From CAZVAO01 sp964625175 (GTDB taxonomy: Bacteria > Bacillota > UBA994 > PWPR01), in the NCBI GenBank assembly GCA_964625175.1, contig CAZVAO010000005.1:1-43903 (forward strand): DNA of 43,903 nucleotides, given 5' to 3'. Shown piece after piece: positions 8,055-16,831 of this stretch; the first letter of the stretch is position 1; each line of letters opens with the position of its first letter. The position numbers were made by a program, and so were the translations under genes. The notes beneath the pieces are model-generated. The model did not search any database. It was not told the origin of the DNA and saw only the letters and a list, made by a program, of their open reading frames with translations.

Positions 8055-8951
8055 ATGAAAGATCTAAGAGATGTTTTTCTGAACTATAAAGGAATAGTGG
8101 ATCAAGAAATCAACAAGCAATTACCACCCGCGTCTTCAGATCCTGTGATTTTGCATCAAGCGATGCGCTATAGTGTTTTGAGTAACGGTAAAAGACTTAG
8201 ACCAATTCTGCTATTAGAAACGTGTCGGGCATTAGGTGGCAATATCGAGGATGCACTTCCAGCGGCTGCCGCAATCGAATGTGTCCACAGTTTCTCATTA
8301 ATTCATGATGACCTACCCATGATGGATGATGATGATTTGAGAAGAGGAATCCCAACCTGTCATAAAATGTATGGTGAGGCGATTGCTCTACTAGCAGGGG
8401 ATGCTTTATTAGGACAGGCTTTTACAATTTTGACAGCTCCACCGAATCAAAAATGGGGTGCGACAGCTGCACGCTTGCTGGTTTTCGAATTGGCTCAAGC
8501 AGTGGGTAGTCAGGGCTTGTGTGGTGGGCAAACCGTAGATATTTTAGCGGAACGTGGGATTTTAAAGCACGATGCTCAGCACTTAAATATGATTCATGAA
8601 CGCAAAACAGGCGCTTTATTAGTTGCAGCTATGCGGATGGGAGCAATTCTAGCGGATGTTAGTCCAGAGCATTTAGAGTTGATTTCGCAAGCGGCCTTTA
8701 ATTTAGGATTAGCATTTCAAATCAAAGATGATATACTCGATATTGTAGGGGATAGCCGTAAATTAGGTAAGAACACGAAACGTGATTTAGAACTGGGTAA
8801 ACTAACTTATCCAGCACTTTATGGCCTCGCTCAATCTCAGCAGATCTGTGCCGACCTGTCTGATAATGCTTTAGCAAATATCGAATTTTTGGGTAAAGAA
8901 GGAGATCGATTGCGCCAAATCTTTACGTTCATTGTTGCACGTGATTACTAG
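8055..8951 (+). CDS. ispA: Polyprenyl (farnesyl/geranyl) diphosphate synthase
   Basis: Condenses DMAPP and IPP into farnesyl (possibly geranylgeranyl) diphosphate. It has 298 residues. The first Asp-rich motif is HDDLPMMDDDD and the second is KDDILD; GKRLRPILLLE and the GGQTVDI and HERKTGALL segments are also typical of bacterial IspA. The start follows AAGGAT closely. It sits directly before dxs, as in B. subtilis, joining precursor supply and chain elongation. Chain length cannot be assigned with certainty. Confidence 0.94.
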   Translation: MKDLRDVFLNYKGIVDQEINKQLPPASSDPVILHQAMRYSVLSNGKRLRPILLLETCRALGGNIEDALPAAAAIECVHSFSLIHDDLPMMDDDDLRRGIPTCHKMYGEAIALLAGDALLGQAFTILTAPPNQKWGATAARLLVFELAQAVGSQGLCGGQTVDILAERGILKHDAQHLNMIHERKTGALLVAAMRMGAILADVSPEHLELISQAAFNLGLAFQIKDDILDIVGDSRKLGKNTKRDLELGKLTYPALYGLAQSQQICADLSDNALANIEFLGKEGDRLRQIFTFIVARDY

Positions 8952-8963
8952 AAAGAGAAACTT

Positions 8964-10856
8964 ATGAAAAACCTAACAGATATACAGCGCCCACAGGATA
9001 TCCATCATTTTAGCGATGACGAATTAGTTGCTCTAGCAAGACAAATACGCCAGAAGATCTTAAAGACTGTTGCCGCTAGTGGGGGGCATTTAGCCTCTAA
9101 TTTGGGAGTAGTAGAATTGACATTGGCATTACATCGCGTATTCAATTGTCCTGAAGACAAAATAATATGGGACGTGGGTCATCAAGCTTATACCCATAAA
9201 CTGCTTACAGGGCGATATGCGGAATTTGCCACCATCAGACAATATGGCGGCATTAGTGGCTATCCTAAAATTGAAGAAAATGTTCATGATGCCTTTGGCA
9301 CGGGTCATTCCAGCACATCGCTATCGGCTGCTTTAGGAATGGCAATTGCGCGAGATCTCAATCAACAGTCGCATGAAGTCGTTGCGGTGATCGGTGATGG
9401 TTCGCTAACGGGCGGTATGGCTTGGGAGGCCTTAAACAATATTGGCGATAGTCAGCGCAAGGTAATCGTCATCATCAACGATAACCAAATGTCTATCTCT
9501 GAAAATATTGGTGCCTTGCCTAATTACTTAAATAAACTAAGAATACAACCCTCTTATGAACGCACAAAGCAAGTAACAAAGAAAATACTTGATCGTATTC
9601 CCTGCATCGGGAAAGGGTCTATAAAACTGATCGAAAAATTGAAGAATTCAATCAAATACCTGCTCGTAAATGGCATTGTTTTTGAGGAATTAGGCTTTAC
9701 CTACATCGGGCCCGTTAAAGGACACGATATCACAGCCTTGACTGCGGCTTATCGCCAAGCCACCCTTTCGTCAGTACCCGTTATTGTGCACTGCATCACT
9801 GAAAAGGGCAAGGGTTACACGCCAGCTGAGCGCCACCCGAATCAATTTCATGGGGTGTCTCCCTTTAACCTTGAATCAGGCCAAACACTCAAAGCAACCA
9901 CTGACCAGACCTTTAGCCAGGTTTTCGGTGAGACTATTTGTGAGTTGGCCGAGCAAAACCCCCAGATTACCGCAATTACAGCGGCTATGACTCGCGGCGT
10001 TGGTTTAACCGCCTTCAGCAAACGTTTCCCTGATCGTTTTTTTGATGTGGCAATCGCGGAGCAACACGCGCTCACCCTAGCAGCGGGCATGGCCGCCGCA
10101 GGACTTCAACCGATTGTCGCTATTTATTCTACTTTCATGCAGCGCGCCTACGATCAAATCATCCATGATGTCGCATTACAAAAGCTGCCTGTTGTCATGT
10201 GCTTTGATCGTGCGGGTTTAGTAGGGGCTGATGGGGCCACTCATCACGGTGCTTTTGATCTTTCCTATTTGCGCTTGATTCCCAATCTAGCTATTATGGT
10301 ACCAGCTAATGGAGTTGAGCTGAAAGAAATGCTCAAATTAGCTTTAGAGAAGCGCCTTCCCGTCGCACTGCGCTATCCGCGAGGATCAGCAGAGCTCGAA
10401 CCAAGTGAAGTTGAACCCGTTAGTTGGGGAAAGGCTCAAGTTATTCAGGCTGATGCACCCGATCTTGTTTTCTGGGCTTGTGGTCGGATGGTCCAAACAG
10501 CCATTCAGAGCTCACAGCTATTGGCAAAATCAGGAATCGCTTCAACGGTCGTAAATGGTCGTTTCATGAAACCATTTGACTACCCATTGTTGGAGGAAAT
10601 CACTGCAAAAGCGCGGATCATTGTTACACTTGAAGATAATGCTCTCATAGGTGGATTGGCGGAATTGGTTGCCAGTCATCTGCAAAGAATAAATTCAGCG
10701 GCTGTGCACTGCCCAGTTGGTTTACCTGACTATTTTGTGAATCAGGGAAAAATCAGTGAACTCGATCAGGCGTTAGGGATTGATTATCAGTCTGTTGCTA
10801 ATCAAGTGTTGAAAATTTACAAGGCCCAAAGTGGGTGGTTTGATGCGACTCGATAA
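8964..10856 (+). CDS. dxs: 1-deoxy-D-xylulose-5-phosphate synthase
   Basis: Thiamine-diphosphate enzyme that condenses pyruvate and glyceraldehyde 3-phosphate, the first step of the MEP isoprenoid pathway and a branch to thiamine and pyridoxal. It has 630 residues, full length. Visible motifs: SGGHLASNLGVVELTLALH, the DVGHQAYTHK segment, the ThDP motif GDGSLTGGMAWEALNN, the pyrimidine-domain AIAEQHALTLAAGMA and the transketolase C-terminal domain. The MEP enzyme ispH lies at 33209 in this window. Its last 14 bases overlap tlyA. Confidence 0.97.
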   Translation: MKNLTDIQRPQDIHHFSDDELVALARQIRQKILKTVAASGGHLASNLGVVELTLALHRVFNCPEDKIIWDVGHQAYTHKLLTGRYAEFATIRQYGGISGYPKIEENVHDAFGTGHSSTSLSAALGMAIARDLNQQSHEVVAVIGDGSLTGGMAWEALNNIGDSQRKVIVIINDNQMSISENIGALPNYLNKLRIQPSYERTKQVTKKILDRIPCIGKGSIKLIEKLKNSIKYLLVNGIVFEELGFTYIGPVKGHDITALTAAYRQATLSSVPVIVHCITEKGKGYTPAERHPNQFHGVSPFNLESGQTLKATTDQTFSQVFGETICELAEQNPQITAITAAMTRGVGLTAFSKRFPDRFFDVAIAEQHALTLAAGMAAAGLQPIVAIYSTFMQRAYDQIIHDVALQKLPVVMCFDRAGLVGADGATHHGAFDLSYLRLIPNLAIMVPANGVELKEMLKLALEKRLPVALRYPRGSAELEPSEVEPVSWGKAQVIQADAPDLVFWACGRMVQTAIQSSQLLAKSGIASTVVNGRFMKPFDYPLLEEITAKARIIVTLEDNALIGGLAELVASHLQRINSAAVHCPVGLPDYFVNQGKISELDQALGIDYQSVANQVLKIYKAQSGWFDATR

Positions 10857-11628
10857 ATATTTAATGACGACTGGGATGCTTGCGAGTCGTGCTAAGGCTC
10901 AATTTCATCTCTCTGCAGGTGCGGTTACCGTCAATGGTGAGGTGGTGACAAAGAATAGTTATCAGCTCAATCCAGAAGATGTGGTGGAAATAATAAATGA
11001 TCCGTGCCCTTATGTGAGCAGAGGTGGTTTAAAATTGGCCAAAGCGATTAAAGAATTCCATCTCGATCTGCGTGAGCGTGTTATAATTGATTTAGGCGCT
11101 TCTACGGGGGGATTCACTGACTGTGCCCTGCAGAACGGGGCAGCAAAGGTTTATGCTGTCGACGTAGGGGTTGATCAGCTCGCGACTGCGCTAAGATCCG
11201 ATCATCGTGTCATCAGCTGGGAGGGGCGCAACCTTCGAACATTACGACGTGATGATTTCCAGGAAGATATTGATTTCATCCTTTGCGATGTATCGTTTAT
11301 CTCAGCAGACCATGTTTATCCCATCATAAAAAGGATTTTGAAACCGGATGGACAAGCGGTTGTCTTAATTAAGCCCCAGTTTGAGGCGGGTATTAAGGGG
11401 GCTAAAAAAGGCGTTGTTAGGCAGAAGAAGCAACATTTGGCGATCATCAAAAGGGCCTTGCAATCTGCAGCCAATGCTGGACTGTTCTTAGTTGCATTAA
11501 GTTTTTCACCTTACAAAGGAGACGCTGGGAATATTGAATTCCTAGCACTATTGACACCTGAAATTGCCAAAAGTAGGCCAAACTTTGATGTGCAACAGGT
11601 AATAGACAGAGCTCACGAGAGCCTATAA
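10843..11628 (+). CDS. tlyA: TlyA family rRNA (cytidine-2'-O)-methyltransferase
   Basis: S4-domain plus FtsJ-like SAM methyltransferase; family members modify rRNA cytidines, and some affect capreomycin susceptibility. It has 261 residues from the ATG at 10843, giving the family start MRLDKYL; GTG at 10831 would add four unsupported residues. The S4 domain covers about residues 1-60 (SRAKAQFHLSAGAVTVNG), the SAM site is DLGASTGGFTDCALQNGA, and the catalytic residues sit in LCDVSFIS and VLIKPQFEAG. It corresponds to B. subtilis yqxC. In Bacillus the argR homolog ahrC comes next; here it is missing. Confidence 0.93.
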   Translation: MRLDKYLMTTGMLASRAKAQFHLSAGAVTVNGEVVTKNSYQLNPEDVVEIINDPCPYVSRGGLKLAKAIKEFHLDLRERVIIDLGASTGGFTDCALQNGAAKVYAVDVGVDQLATALRSDHRVISWEGRNLRTLRRDDFQEDIDFILCDVSFISADHVYPIIKRILKPDGQAVVLIKPQFEAGIKGAKKGVVRQKKQHLAIIKRALQSAANAGLFLVALSFSPYKGDAGNIEFLALLTPEIAKSRPNFDVQQVIDRAHESL

Positions 11629-11641
11629 TGGAGTAGATATT

Positions 11642-12187
11642 ATGTTATTAGAAATTCAAGATCTTGCCATAATCGCCTTAGTTGCTACCGTTGTCGTTTT
11701 CTATTTTATTATTAGAGCGATACGCAAAAATCAACCTGCTACAAGCAGTCAACCTCATGATGTGCAACCCAAGATTCAGCGCAGTTCACGCGTGATTAAG
11801 GTTTTGGAAGAGGAGGGGTTTAGCTATTGTAACCATCTTCCAGAGCTTACTTTAAAAATGACAGTCGATGATAAAGAGCAAACCATCAAAACGGCGCAAA
11901 ACGCGGCCATCTTGGAACGGGATCGGAAGCGTTATATTCTCAAAAATAAAACGGGCGCCATGTCGGGTAAGAAATACAACTCCCCGATTATTCGCAATGC
12001 CTTGTTAGAATTATACAGCAGCTACCCTGTCGATGGGATCATCTTGTTTGACAGCGACAGAGACCGCTATCAAATCATCTCCTTCGCTTTGCCAAATAAG
12101 TCCACACCAAATTGGTTGGTTTATGTACTGGCGCTGCTGTCACTGGGTTTGCTGATCTTATTAGTGCTCCAACGTTTGGGGGGCTAA
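11642..12187 (+). CDS. Membrane-anchored protein with a degenerate PD-(D/E)XK nuclease-like core
   Basis: Not a named protein to me. It has 181 residues: a hydrophobic helix at about 5-25, a basic stretch after it (RAIRKN), a soluble middle part at about 50-150 and a second hydrophobic helix at about 155-177. From memory, proteins between tlyA and nadK in Peptococcaceae-type genomes carry a restriction-nuclease-like core of the form VVEVKTG followed by RRQLLEYYxxxxxDGxLLVD. Here the equivalent reads RYILKNKTG then IIRNALLELYSSYPVDGIILFD, so the catalytic Glu of the ExK is replaced by Lys. It may therefore be an inactive fold. The gene is 13 bases after tlyA and three bases before nadK. Confidence 0.5.
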   Translation: MLLEIQDLAIIALVATVVVFYFIIRAIRKNQPATSSQPHDVQPKIQRSSRVIKVLEEEGFSYCNHLPELTLKMTVDDKEQTIKTAQNAAILERDRKRYILKNKTGAMSGKKYNSPIIRNALLELYSSYPVDGIILFDSDRDRYQIISFALPNKSTPNWLVYVLALLSLGLLILLVLQRLGG

Positions 12188-12190
12188 GAG

Positions 12191-13012
12191 ATGAATCGGA
12201 TTATTATTTTACCCAATATCAAGCAGCCGGATATTATCGCCACAGCAACTAAGTTGTCGAAACACTTACAGGACATGGGAAAACAAGTGTGGGTTAATCC
12301 GCAGGAAGATGTGGAGGCTGATTTAGTATTAGTTTTGGGCGGTGATGGCACCATGCTCCACTACGCGCTGCGTTTACAACGGCTAAATTTGCCCGTTATG
12401 GCTGTAAACTGTGGCAATTTAGGGTTTATGAGCACCGTGGAACTGTCCGATTTTGATCAAGCATGGTTAGCTGTTGAAACTGGAGATTACAGCATTGAGC
12501 ACCGCATGACCCTGGATGTCACGATAGAACGGCAAGGGGATCAGGTGTTTTCTTCTCAGGCTTTGAATGAGCTAGTGGTGGCAAAGGGACCCTTGTCACG
12601 AATGGGACGTATTGAGGTTATGATTGATGATTTTTGGTTAGACACATTTCCTGCCGATGGAATTATTGTAGCCACCCCAACAGGTTCTACAGCCTATTCG
12701 CTCTCTGCGGGAGGTCCGCTAGTAAATCCACTGTTAGCGCTCATGATTATTACCCCCATAGCTGCTCATGCACTTTACGCTAGACCCGTAATCGTTCCGC
12801 CAGACTCGGTGATCTCAATCGATTCACATGAAACCGATCTTATTTATATGACAATCGACGGTCGTGAGAATCGTTGCTTGGAATGTGGGGATACCGTGGT
12901 TGCCAAACGATCTCACAAAGTAATCAAGCTGATAAAACTCAAAACTAGTAATTATTATGAGACGATGCGTCATAAATTAAGACGTACGGAGGTACAACGT
13001 AGTGCTTACTAA
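12191..13012 (+). CDS. nadK: NAD kinase
   Basis: Phosphorylates NAD to NADP using ATP or polyphosphate. It has 273 residues, normal for the family. LVLGGDGTMLHY holds the GGDGT motif, followed by NCGNLGFMS, the LNELVVAKG segment and the TPTGSTAYSLSAGGPLVNP signature. GGGGG just upstream serves as ribosome binding site, overlapping the end of the preceding gene. It overlaps recN by 11 bases. Confidence 0.96.
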   Translation: MNRIIILPNIKQPDIIATATKLSKHLQDMGKQVWVNPQEDVEADLVLVLGGDGTMLHYALRLQRLNLPVMAVNCGNLGFMSTVELSDFDQAWLAVETGDYSIEHRMTLDVTIERQGDQVFSSQALNELVVAKGPLSRMGRIEVMIDDFWLDTFPADGIIVATPTGSTAYSLSAGGPLVNPLLALMIITPIAAHALYARPVIVPPDSVISIDSHETDLIYMTIDGRENRCLECGDTVVAKRSHKVIKLIKLKTSNYYETMRHKLRRTEVQRSAY

Positions 13013-14675
13013 TATGTATTTAAAGAATTTTGCTTTAATTGAAAGTGCGAACGTAGAGTTCAATAGCAATTTCAATGTTTTAACAGGTGAAACAGGCGCT
13101 GGTAAATCAATTCTAATTGATGCGGTGGGCTTAGTGATTGGCGGCAGGGCCTCCACTGCATTTATCCGATCCGGCTGTGATAGTTGTCATATCACGGCTA
13201 CTTTTGATATCAAAAATAACGACCAGGCCCTTGCGAAATTAGGGGCTATGGATATTGAACTAGAAGATGATACGTTGATTATCGATCGGGATATCAGCGA
13301 AAATGGGCGTAGCCGTTCCAGAATCAATGGGCAACCGGTCACGCTAAGTATTTTGCGCGATTTAGGACAATACTTGATTCAAATTTATGGGCAACATGAA
13401 CATACCTTGTTTCTGGAAGAAGACTATCAACGCAATGTCATTGATGCATGGGGCAAGCAGGAAATTAAGCCACAACTTGAGGCAATCAAACGATTGCTCG
13501 AGCAAAGAAATGTCTGTGCTAAGGCGCTGGCTTCCATAGGTGTTGATGATCAAGCAATCGCACGTGAATTAGATATTTTGCAATTCCAGGTGGACGAAAT
13601 AGAGCAAGCAGGAGTTCGAGAGAATGAAGATATTGAGCTCGCACAAGAGAGTCAATTTTTACGTAACATTGAGGGGATCCATTCGGTACTAGGGGAGATT
13701 GAAGGGCTTTATGAAGAGATTGAAAGTCAACCTGCTTTAGCTGACAAAATTGGGCAAAGCTATCGCGATTTAGAGCGGGTTTTAGGCTATGATTCTCGAT
13801 TACAAAGTATTTACGACTTCGTCAAAAATATCTATTTTAATATGCAAGAGCTCTCAATAGAGGTCTATCATTATCGCTCCAATCTAGAGTACGATCCCGA
13901 CCGGCTAGGACAGATTGAAGAGCGAATCAATGTTATTAATTCGCTGAAACGAAAATACGGGCAGTCAATTGAAGCGTTTCAAAGCTTTGTTGAAGAGGCT
14001 TCTGCAAGAATATATCTGTTGCAAAATAGCGCAGCACAAAGACTTCATTTGAATGATGAAATCAATCGTCTTAACGCGGAATACCAAGAGGCTGCATGGC
14101 GACTTACTGAGTTGCGCAGCCGCTTTAGTATGGACCTTTGCCGTGCAATGGTGCAAGCGCTGGCTGGTCTGGGGATGGAGCATGTCAATCTGCAATGTGA
14201 GGTCAACCACAATGAAAAACTACAGAGTTTAACCGGTAGTGATGAAATTGATTTTAAGTTTTCGGCTAATCTAGGTGAGCCTCTAAAGTCGTTGAAAGAT
14301 GTCATCTCTGGTGGTGAATTATCGCGTTTAATGCTCGTTCTAAAAACCTTAATGGTTAATGACCAAGAAAACACCGCCATTATTTTCGATGAAGTGGATG
14401 TTGGTATCGGCGGGCGTGTCGCAGTAGCCGTCGCTCAGAAGATTAAAGAAGTGAGTAATAATCGCCAAGTGCTTTGTGTCACTCACTTGCCGGTCATTGC
14501 TGCAAAGGCGCAACATCATTATGGAATCCGTAAGCGTATCCAAAAAGAACGGACGATTACAACGATTGATTATCTTGACCAAAATAGCCGCTTAACAGAA
14601 ATCGTACGCATGATCGGTGGCGACCCAACAGATTTACATACCAAGGCTTTAGCGCAGAAGTTGCTTGCGGAATAA
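13002..14675 (+). CDS. recN: DNA repair protein RecN
   Basis: SMC-like ATPase acting early in double-strand-break repair. It has 557 residues: head with Walker A GETGAGKSILIDA, IYGQHEHTLFL (Q-loop region), a central coiled coil, then the ABC signature SGGELSRLMLVLK and Walker B FDEVDVGIGG, ending in an H-loop VTHLPVIAA. The GTG at 13002 lies eight bases after GGAGGT (12988-12993), better placed than the ATG at 13014. It is the last gene of the asp23-recN unit. In B. subtilis spoIVB and spo0A follow; neither is present here. Confidence 0.95.
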   Translation: MLTNMYLKNFALIESANVEFNSNFNVLTGETGAGKSILIDAVGLVIGGRASTAFIRSGCDSCHITATFDIKNNDQALAKLGAMDIELEDDTLIIDRDISENGRSRSRINGQPVTLSILRDLGQYLIQIYGQHEHTLFLEEDYQRNVIDAWGKQEIKPQLEAIKRLLEQRNVCAKALASIGVDDQAIARELDILQFQVDEIEQAGVRENEDIELAQESQFLRNIEGIHSVLGEIEGLYEEIESQPALADKIGQSYRDLERVLGYDSRLQSIYDFVKNIYFNMQELSIEVYHYRSNLEYDPDRLGQIEERINVINSLKRKYGQSIEAFQSFVEEASARIYLLQNSAAQRLHLNDEINRLNAEYQEAAWRLTELRSRFSMDLCRAMVQALAGLGMEHVNLQCEVNHNEKLQSLTGSDEIDFKFSANLGEPLKSLKDVISGGELSRLMLVLKTLMVNDQENTAIIFDEVDVGIGGRVAVAVAQKIKEVSNNRQVLCVTHLPVIAAKAQHHYGIRKRIQKERTITTIDYLDQNSRLTEIVRMIGGDPTDLHTKALAQKLLAE

Positions 14676-14741
14676 GCTTGTCGTCAACAAATTGAACCTT
14701 ACACGCTCTGTCGAAAAGCCTAAGAAAGTCATCTTAATGTA

Positions 14742-14768
14742 AAAAGTCTGATTTCCAGTCTTTTCTTT
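14742..14768 (+). terminator. Probable terminator after recN
   Basis: AAAAGTCTG (14742-14750) pairs with CAGTCTTTT (14756-14764) with one central mismatch and a five-base loop, followed by CTTTTA. Confidence 0.55.
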
Positions 14769-14781
14769 TAGTGAGAAAAAG

Positions 14782-14787
14782 TATACT
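14782..14787 (+). promoter_or_regulatory. Candidate -10 box for the buk-ptb-vor unit
   Basis: TATACT at 14782-14787 lies 58 bases before the first start codon and just after the recN terminator. No convincing -35 hexamer is seen at the right distance, so an activator may be needed or the call may be wrong. Confidence 0.35.
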
Positions 14788-14845
14788 ATTATTATTGAGT
14801 AATTATTAAGTATGTTAAATTCAATAAATGGAAGGAGATTGTCAA

Positions 14846-15910
14846 TTGACAATTTTAGCAATTAACCCCGGTTCAACTTCAACGAAAGTTGCACTTTTTA
14901 ATGCCAAAAAAGAGGTGTGGCGTGAAGTGATCCGTTATACGAATGATGATTTAGCTGGGTTTAGGGATGTTATTGATCAACTGCCGATGCGGTTGGCATC
15001 AATTCAATCCGTTCTTACGACGCAGAATACGGATGTTGCAGCGATTGAGGCAGTGGTAGGACGGGGAGGGCTAATCAATCCTTTACCGAGCGGCACCTAT
15101 ACGATTAATCAACGCTTAATGGACCACCTAAGGGTGGGTATTCAGGGAACCCATGCTTCCAATTTAGGTGGTTTAATCGCTCATAACCTTGCTGAAATGT
15201 GGGGAGCGGCAGCCTTTATCGTTGACCCCGTTGCAGTTGATGAGATGATTCCAGAGGCACGCTTGTCGGGTATTCCGCAAATCGTACGTAAATGTCAAGG
15301 GCATGCCTTAAATATTAGGGCGACAGCCCTGCGCTATGCTGCAGAAAAAGAGACAAATTTGCAGGAACTCAACCTGTTAGTTGTTCATTTGGGGGGCGGG
15401 ATCTCAGTTGTACCATTACGTGCTGGCAAGATTATTGATGTCAACAATGCCAATGAGATGGGCCCATTTTCGCCTGAAAGATCAGGCACTTTGCCAGCTG
15501 GTGATTTACTAAAACTCATTGTGAACTCAACAATGACTGAGCGTGAAATGAAGCAGATGATTACGAAAAAGTCAGGATTATTCGCCTATTTAGGAACGAA
15601 TAATTTGATTGAAGTCGAGAAGATGGTCGATCAAGGAAATCAGAAAGCCATTTTGGTGTGGGAAGCCATGGCTTACCAGATTAGCAAAGAGATTGGTCGT
15701 ATGGCAACGGTTTTGCGTGGCCAGGTCGATCAGATCATTCTCACGGGCGGATTAGCCTATTCTCATAAATTGACGGGCAGACTAAAAGAGTATGTGTCCT
15801 TCATCGCTGCGATAACCGTTTATCCAGGTGAAGATGAGCTGGAAGCTTTAGCAGCAGGTGCCTATCGGGTACTGACTGGTGTGGAGCAGGCTCAGGAATA
15901 CATTTATTAA
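14846..15910 (+). CDS. buk: Butyrate kinase, divergent copy 1
   Basis: ASKHA-fold kinase that makes ATP from an acyl-phosphate (butyryl- or branched-chain acyl-phosphate). It has 354 residues from the TTG at 14846, seven bases after AAGGAGA; the ATG at 14828 lies before this site. The phosphate-binding INPGSTSTKVALF, VGRGGLINPLPSGTYTIN, VVHLGGGISV and LTGGLAYS segments are intact. Compared with the second copy at 16832, the DVNNANEMGPFSPERSG loop is one residue shorter and the usual GxHxxG before it reads VPLRAG, so substrate handling may differ. It opens the VOR/Ptb/Buk unit. Confidence 0.9.
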   Translation: MTILAINPGSTSTKVALFNAKKEVWREVIRYTNDDLAGFRDVIDQLPMRLASIQSVLTTQNTDVAAIEAVVGRGGLINPLPSGTYTINQRLMDHLRVGIQGTHASNLGGLIAHNLAEMWGAAAFIVDPVAVDEMIPEARLSGIPQIVRKCQGHALNIRATALRYAAEKETNLQELNLLVVHLGGGISVVPLRAGKIIDVNNANEMGPFSPERSGTLPAGDLLKLIVNSTMTEREMKQMITKKSGLFAYLGTNNLIEVEKMVDQGNQKAILVWEAMAYQISKEIGRMATVLRGQVDQIILTGGLAYSHKLTGRLKEYVSFIAAITVYPGEDELEALAAGAYRVLTGVEQAQEYIY

Positions 15911-15920
15911 GGAGCAGAAG

Positions 15921-16820
15921 ATGATTAAAAATTTTGTTGAATTACGCGAAGCGGCTGTCCAGTATGAACAAAAGAAAGTAGCGGTTGCAGTTGCCGCAGA
16001 CGTTGATGTTTTACAGGCGGTTAAGGAAGCTCAAGAAATGGGCATTGCGGACTTTATCCTGGTTGGAGATGCAGGTGAGATTGCAAGAATTGCACAAGAA
16101 ATTGATCTTTGCTTGCAGGGGATTACCGTCATTGATGAGAAAGATCCTGCTCAAGCCGCTCTTAAAGCAGTGGTGGAAGTTAGCCAAGGTAGAGCACAAC
16201 TCCTAATGAAGGGGTTAGTTGGCACGTCAACTTTGCTTAAGGCCGTCTTAAATAAAGAAGTTGGTTTGCGTTCTGGACAGATGTTAAGTCACGTGGCTAT
16301 TTTAGAGGCGGTGGGTTATAACCGCTTGATTCTGATGACGGATGGTGGGATGTTAATCACACCTGACCTCGAGCAAAAAGTAAAATTGATTGAAAATGCT
16401 GTAGTTGTTGCCAATAAGGTGTTGGGAATCTCGATGCCTAAAGTGGCACCGATTTGTGCGGTAGAAAAGGTGAACCCTCATATGCCTGCCACAACAGATG
16501 CTGCCAAGTTGACTGAAATGAATAAAGAGGGGTTGATTACGGGTTGTATCGTCGATGGCCCGATTAACCTAAACGGCGCCATTTCCCCTGAGGCAGCTGC
16601 GCATATTGGTTTAGATAGCCCGGTTGCAGGCAAAGCGGATATATTTTTAATGCCTTTCATAGAAGTGGGTAATGTGATGTATAAGAGCATGGTCTATTTC
16701 GCCAAAGCCCGCTGTGCAGGTATTATTGTGGGTGCCAGTAAGCCGATCATCCTCACTTCTCGTGCTGACAGCCATGACGCCAAGGTGAACTCTATTGCCG
16801 CGGCTGTCTTAATGTCATAG
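15921..16820 (+). CDS. ptb: Phosphate butyryltransferase (phosphate acyltransferase)
   Basis: Exchanges CoA for phosphate on butyryl-CoA or branched-chain acyl-CoA, giving the acyl-phosphate used by butyrate kinase. It has 299 residues, normal length, from the ATG at 15921 with GGAG six bases upstream. The Pta/Ptb-family segments LMKGLVGTSTLLKAVLNKE, GRSGQ-like LRSGQMLSHVA, ILMTDGGMLITPDLEQK and the C-terminal AGIIVGASKPIILTSRADS are seen. It sits between two butyrate kinase genes and upstream of a branched-chain-type oxoacid oxidoreductase, which favours isobutyryl-, isovaleryl- and 2-methylbutyryl-CoA as substrates. Confidence 0.93.
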   Translation: MIKNFVELREAAVQYEQKKVAVAVAADVDVLQAVKEAQEMGIADFILVGDAGEIARIAQEIDLCLQGITVIDEKDPAQAALKAVVEVSQGRAQLLMKGLVGTSTLLKAVLNKEVGLRSGQMLSHVAILEAVGYNRLILMTDGGMLITPDLEQKVKLIENAVVVANKVLGISMPKVAPICAVEKVNPHMPATTDAAKLTEMNKEGLITGCIVDGPINLNGAISPEAAAHIGLDSPVAGKADIFLMPFIEVGNVMYKSMVYFAKARCAGIIVGASKPIILTSRADSHDAKVNSIAAAVLMS

Positions 16821-16831
16821 GGGGGATAAAT

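Noticed and set aside
13965..14380. Overlapping minus-strand frames inside recN
   Set aside because: recN is a full-length, motif-complete gene on the + strand; the antisense frames resemble no family.
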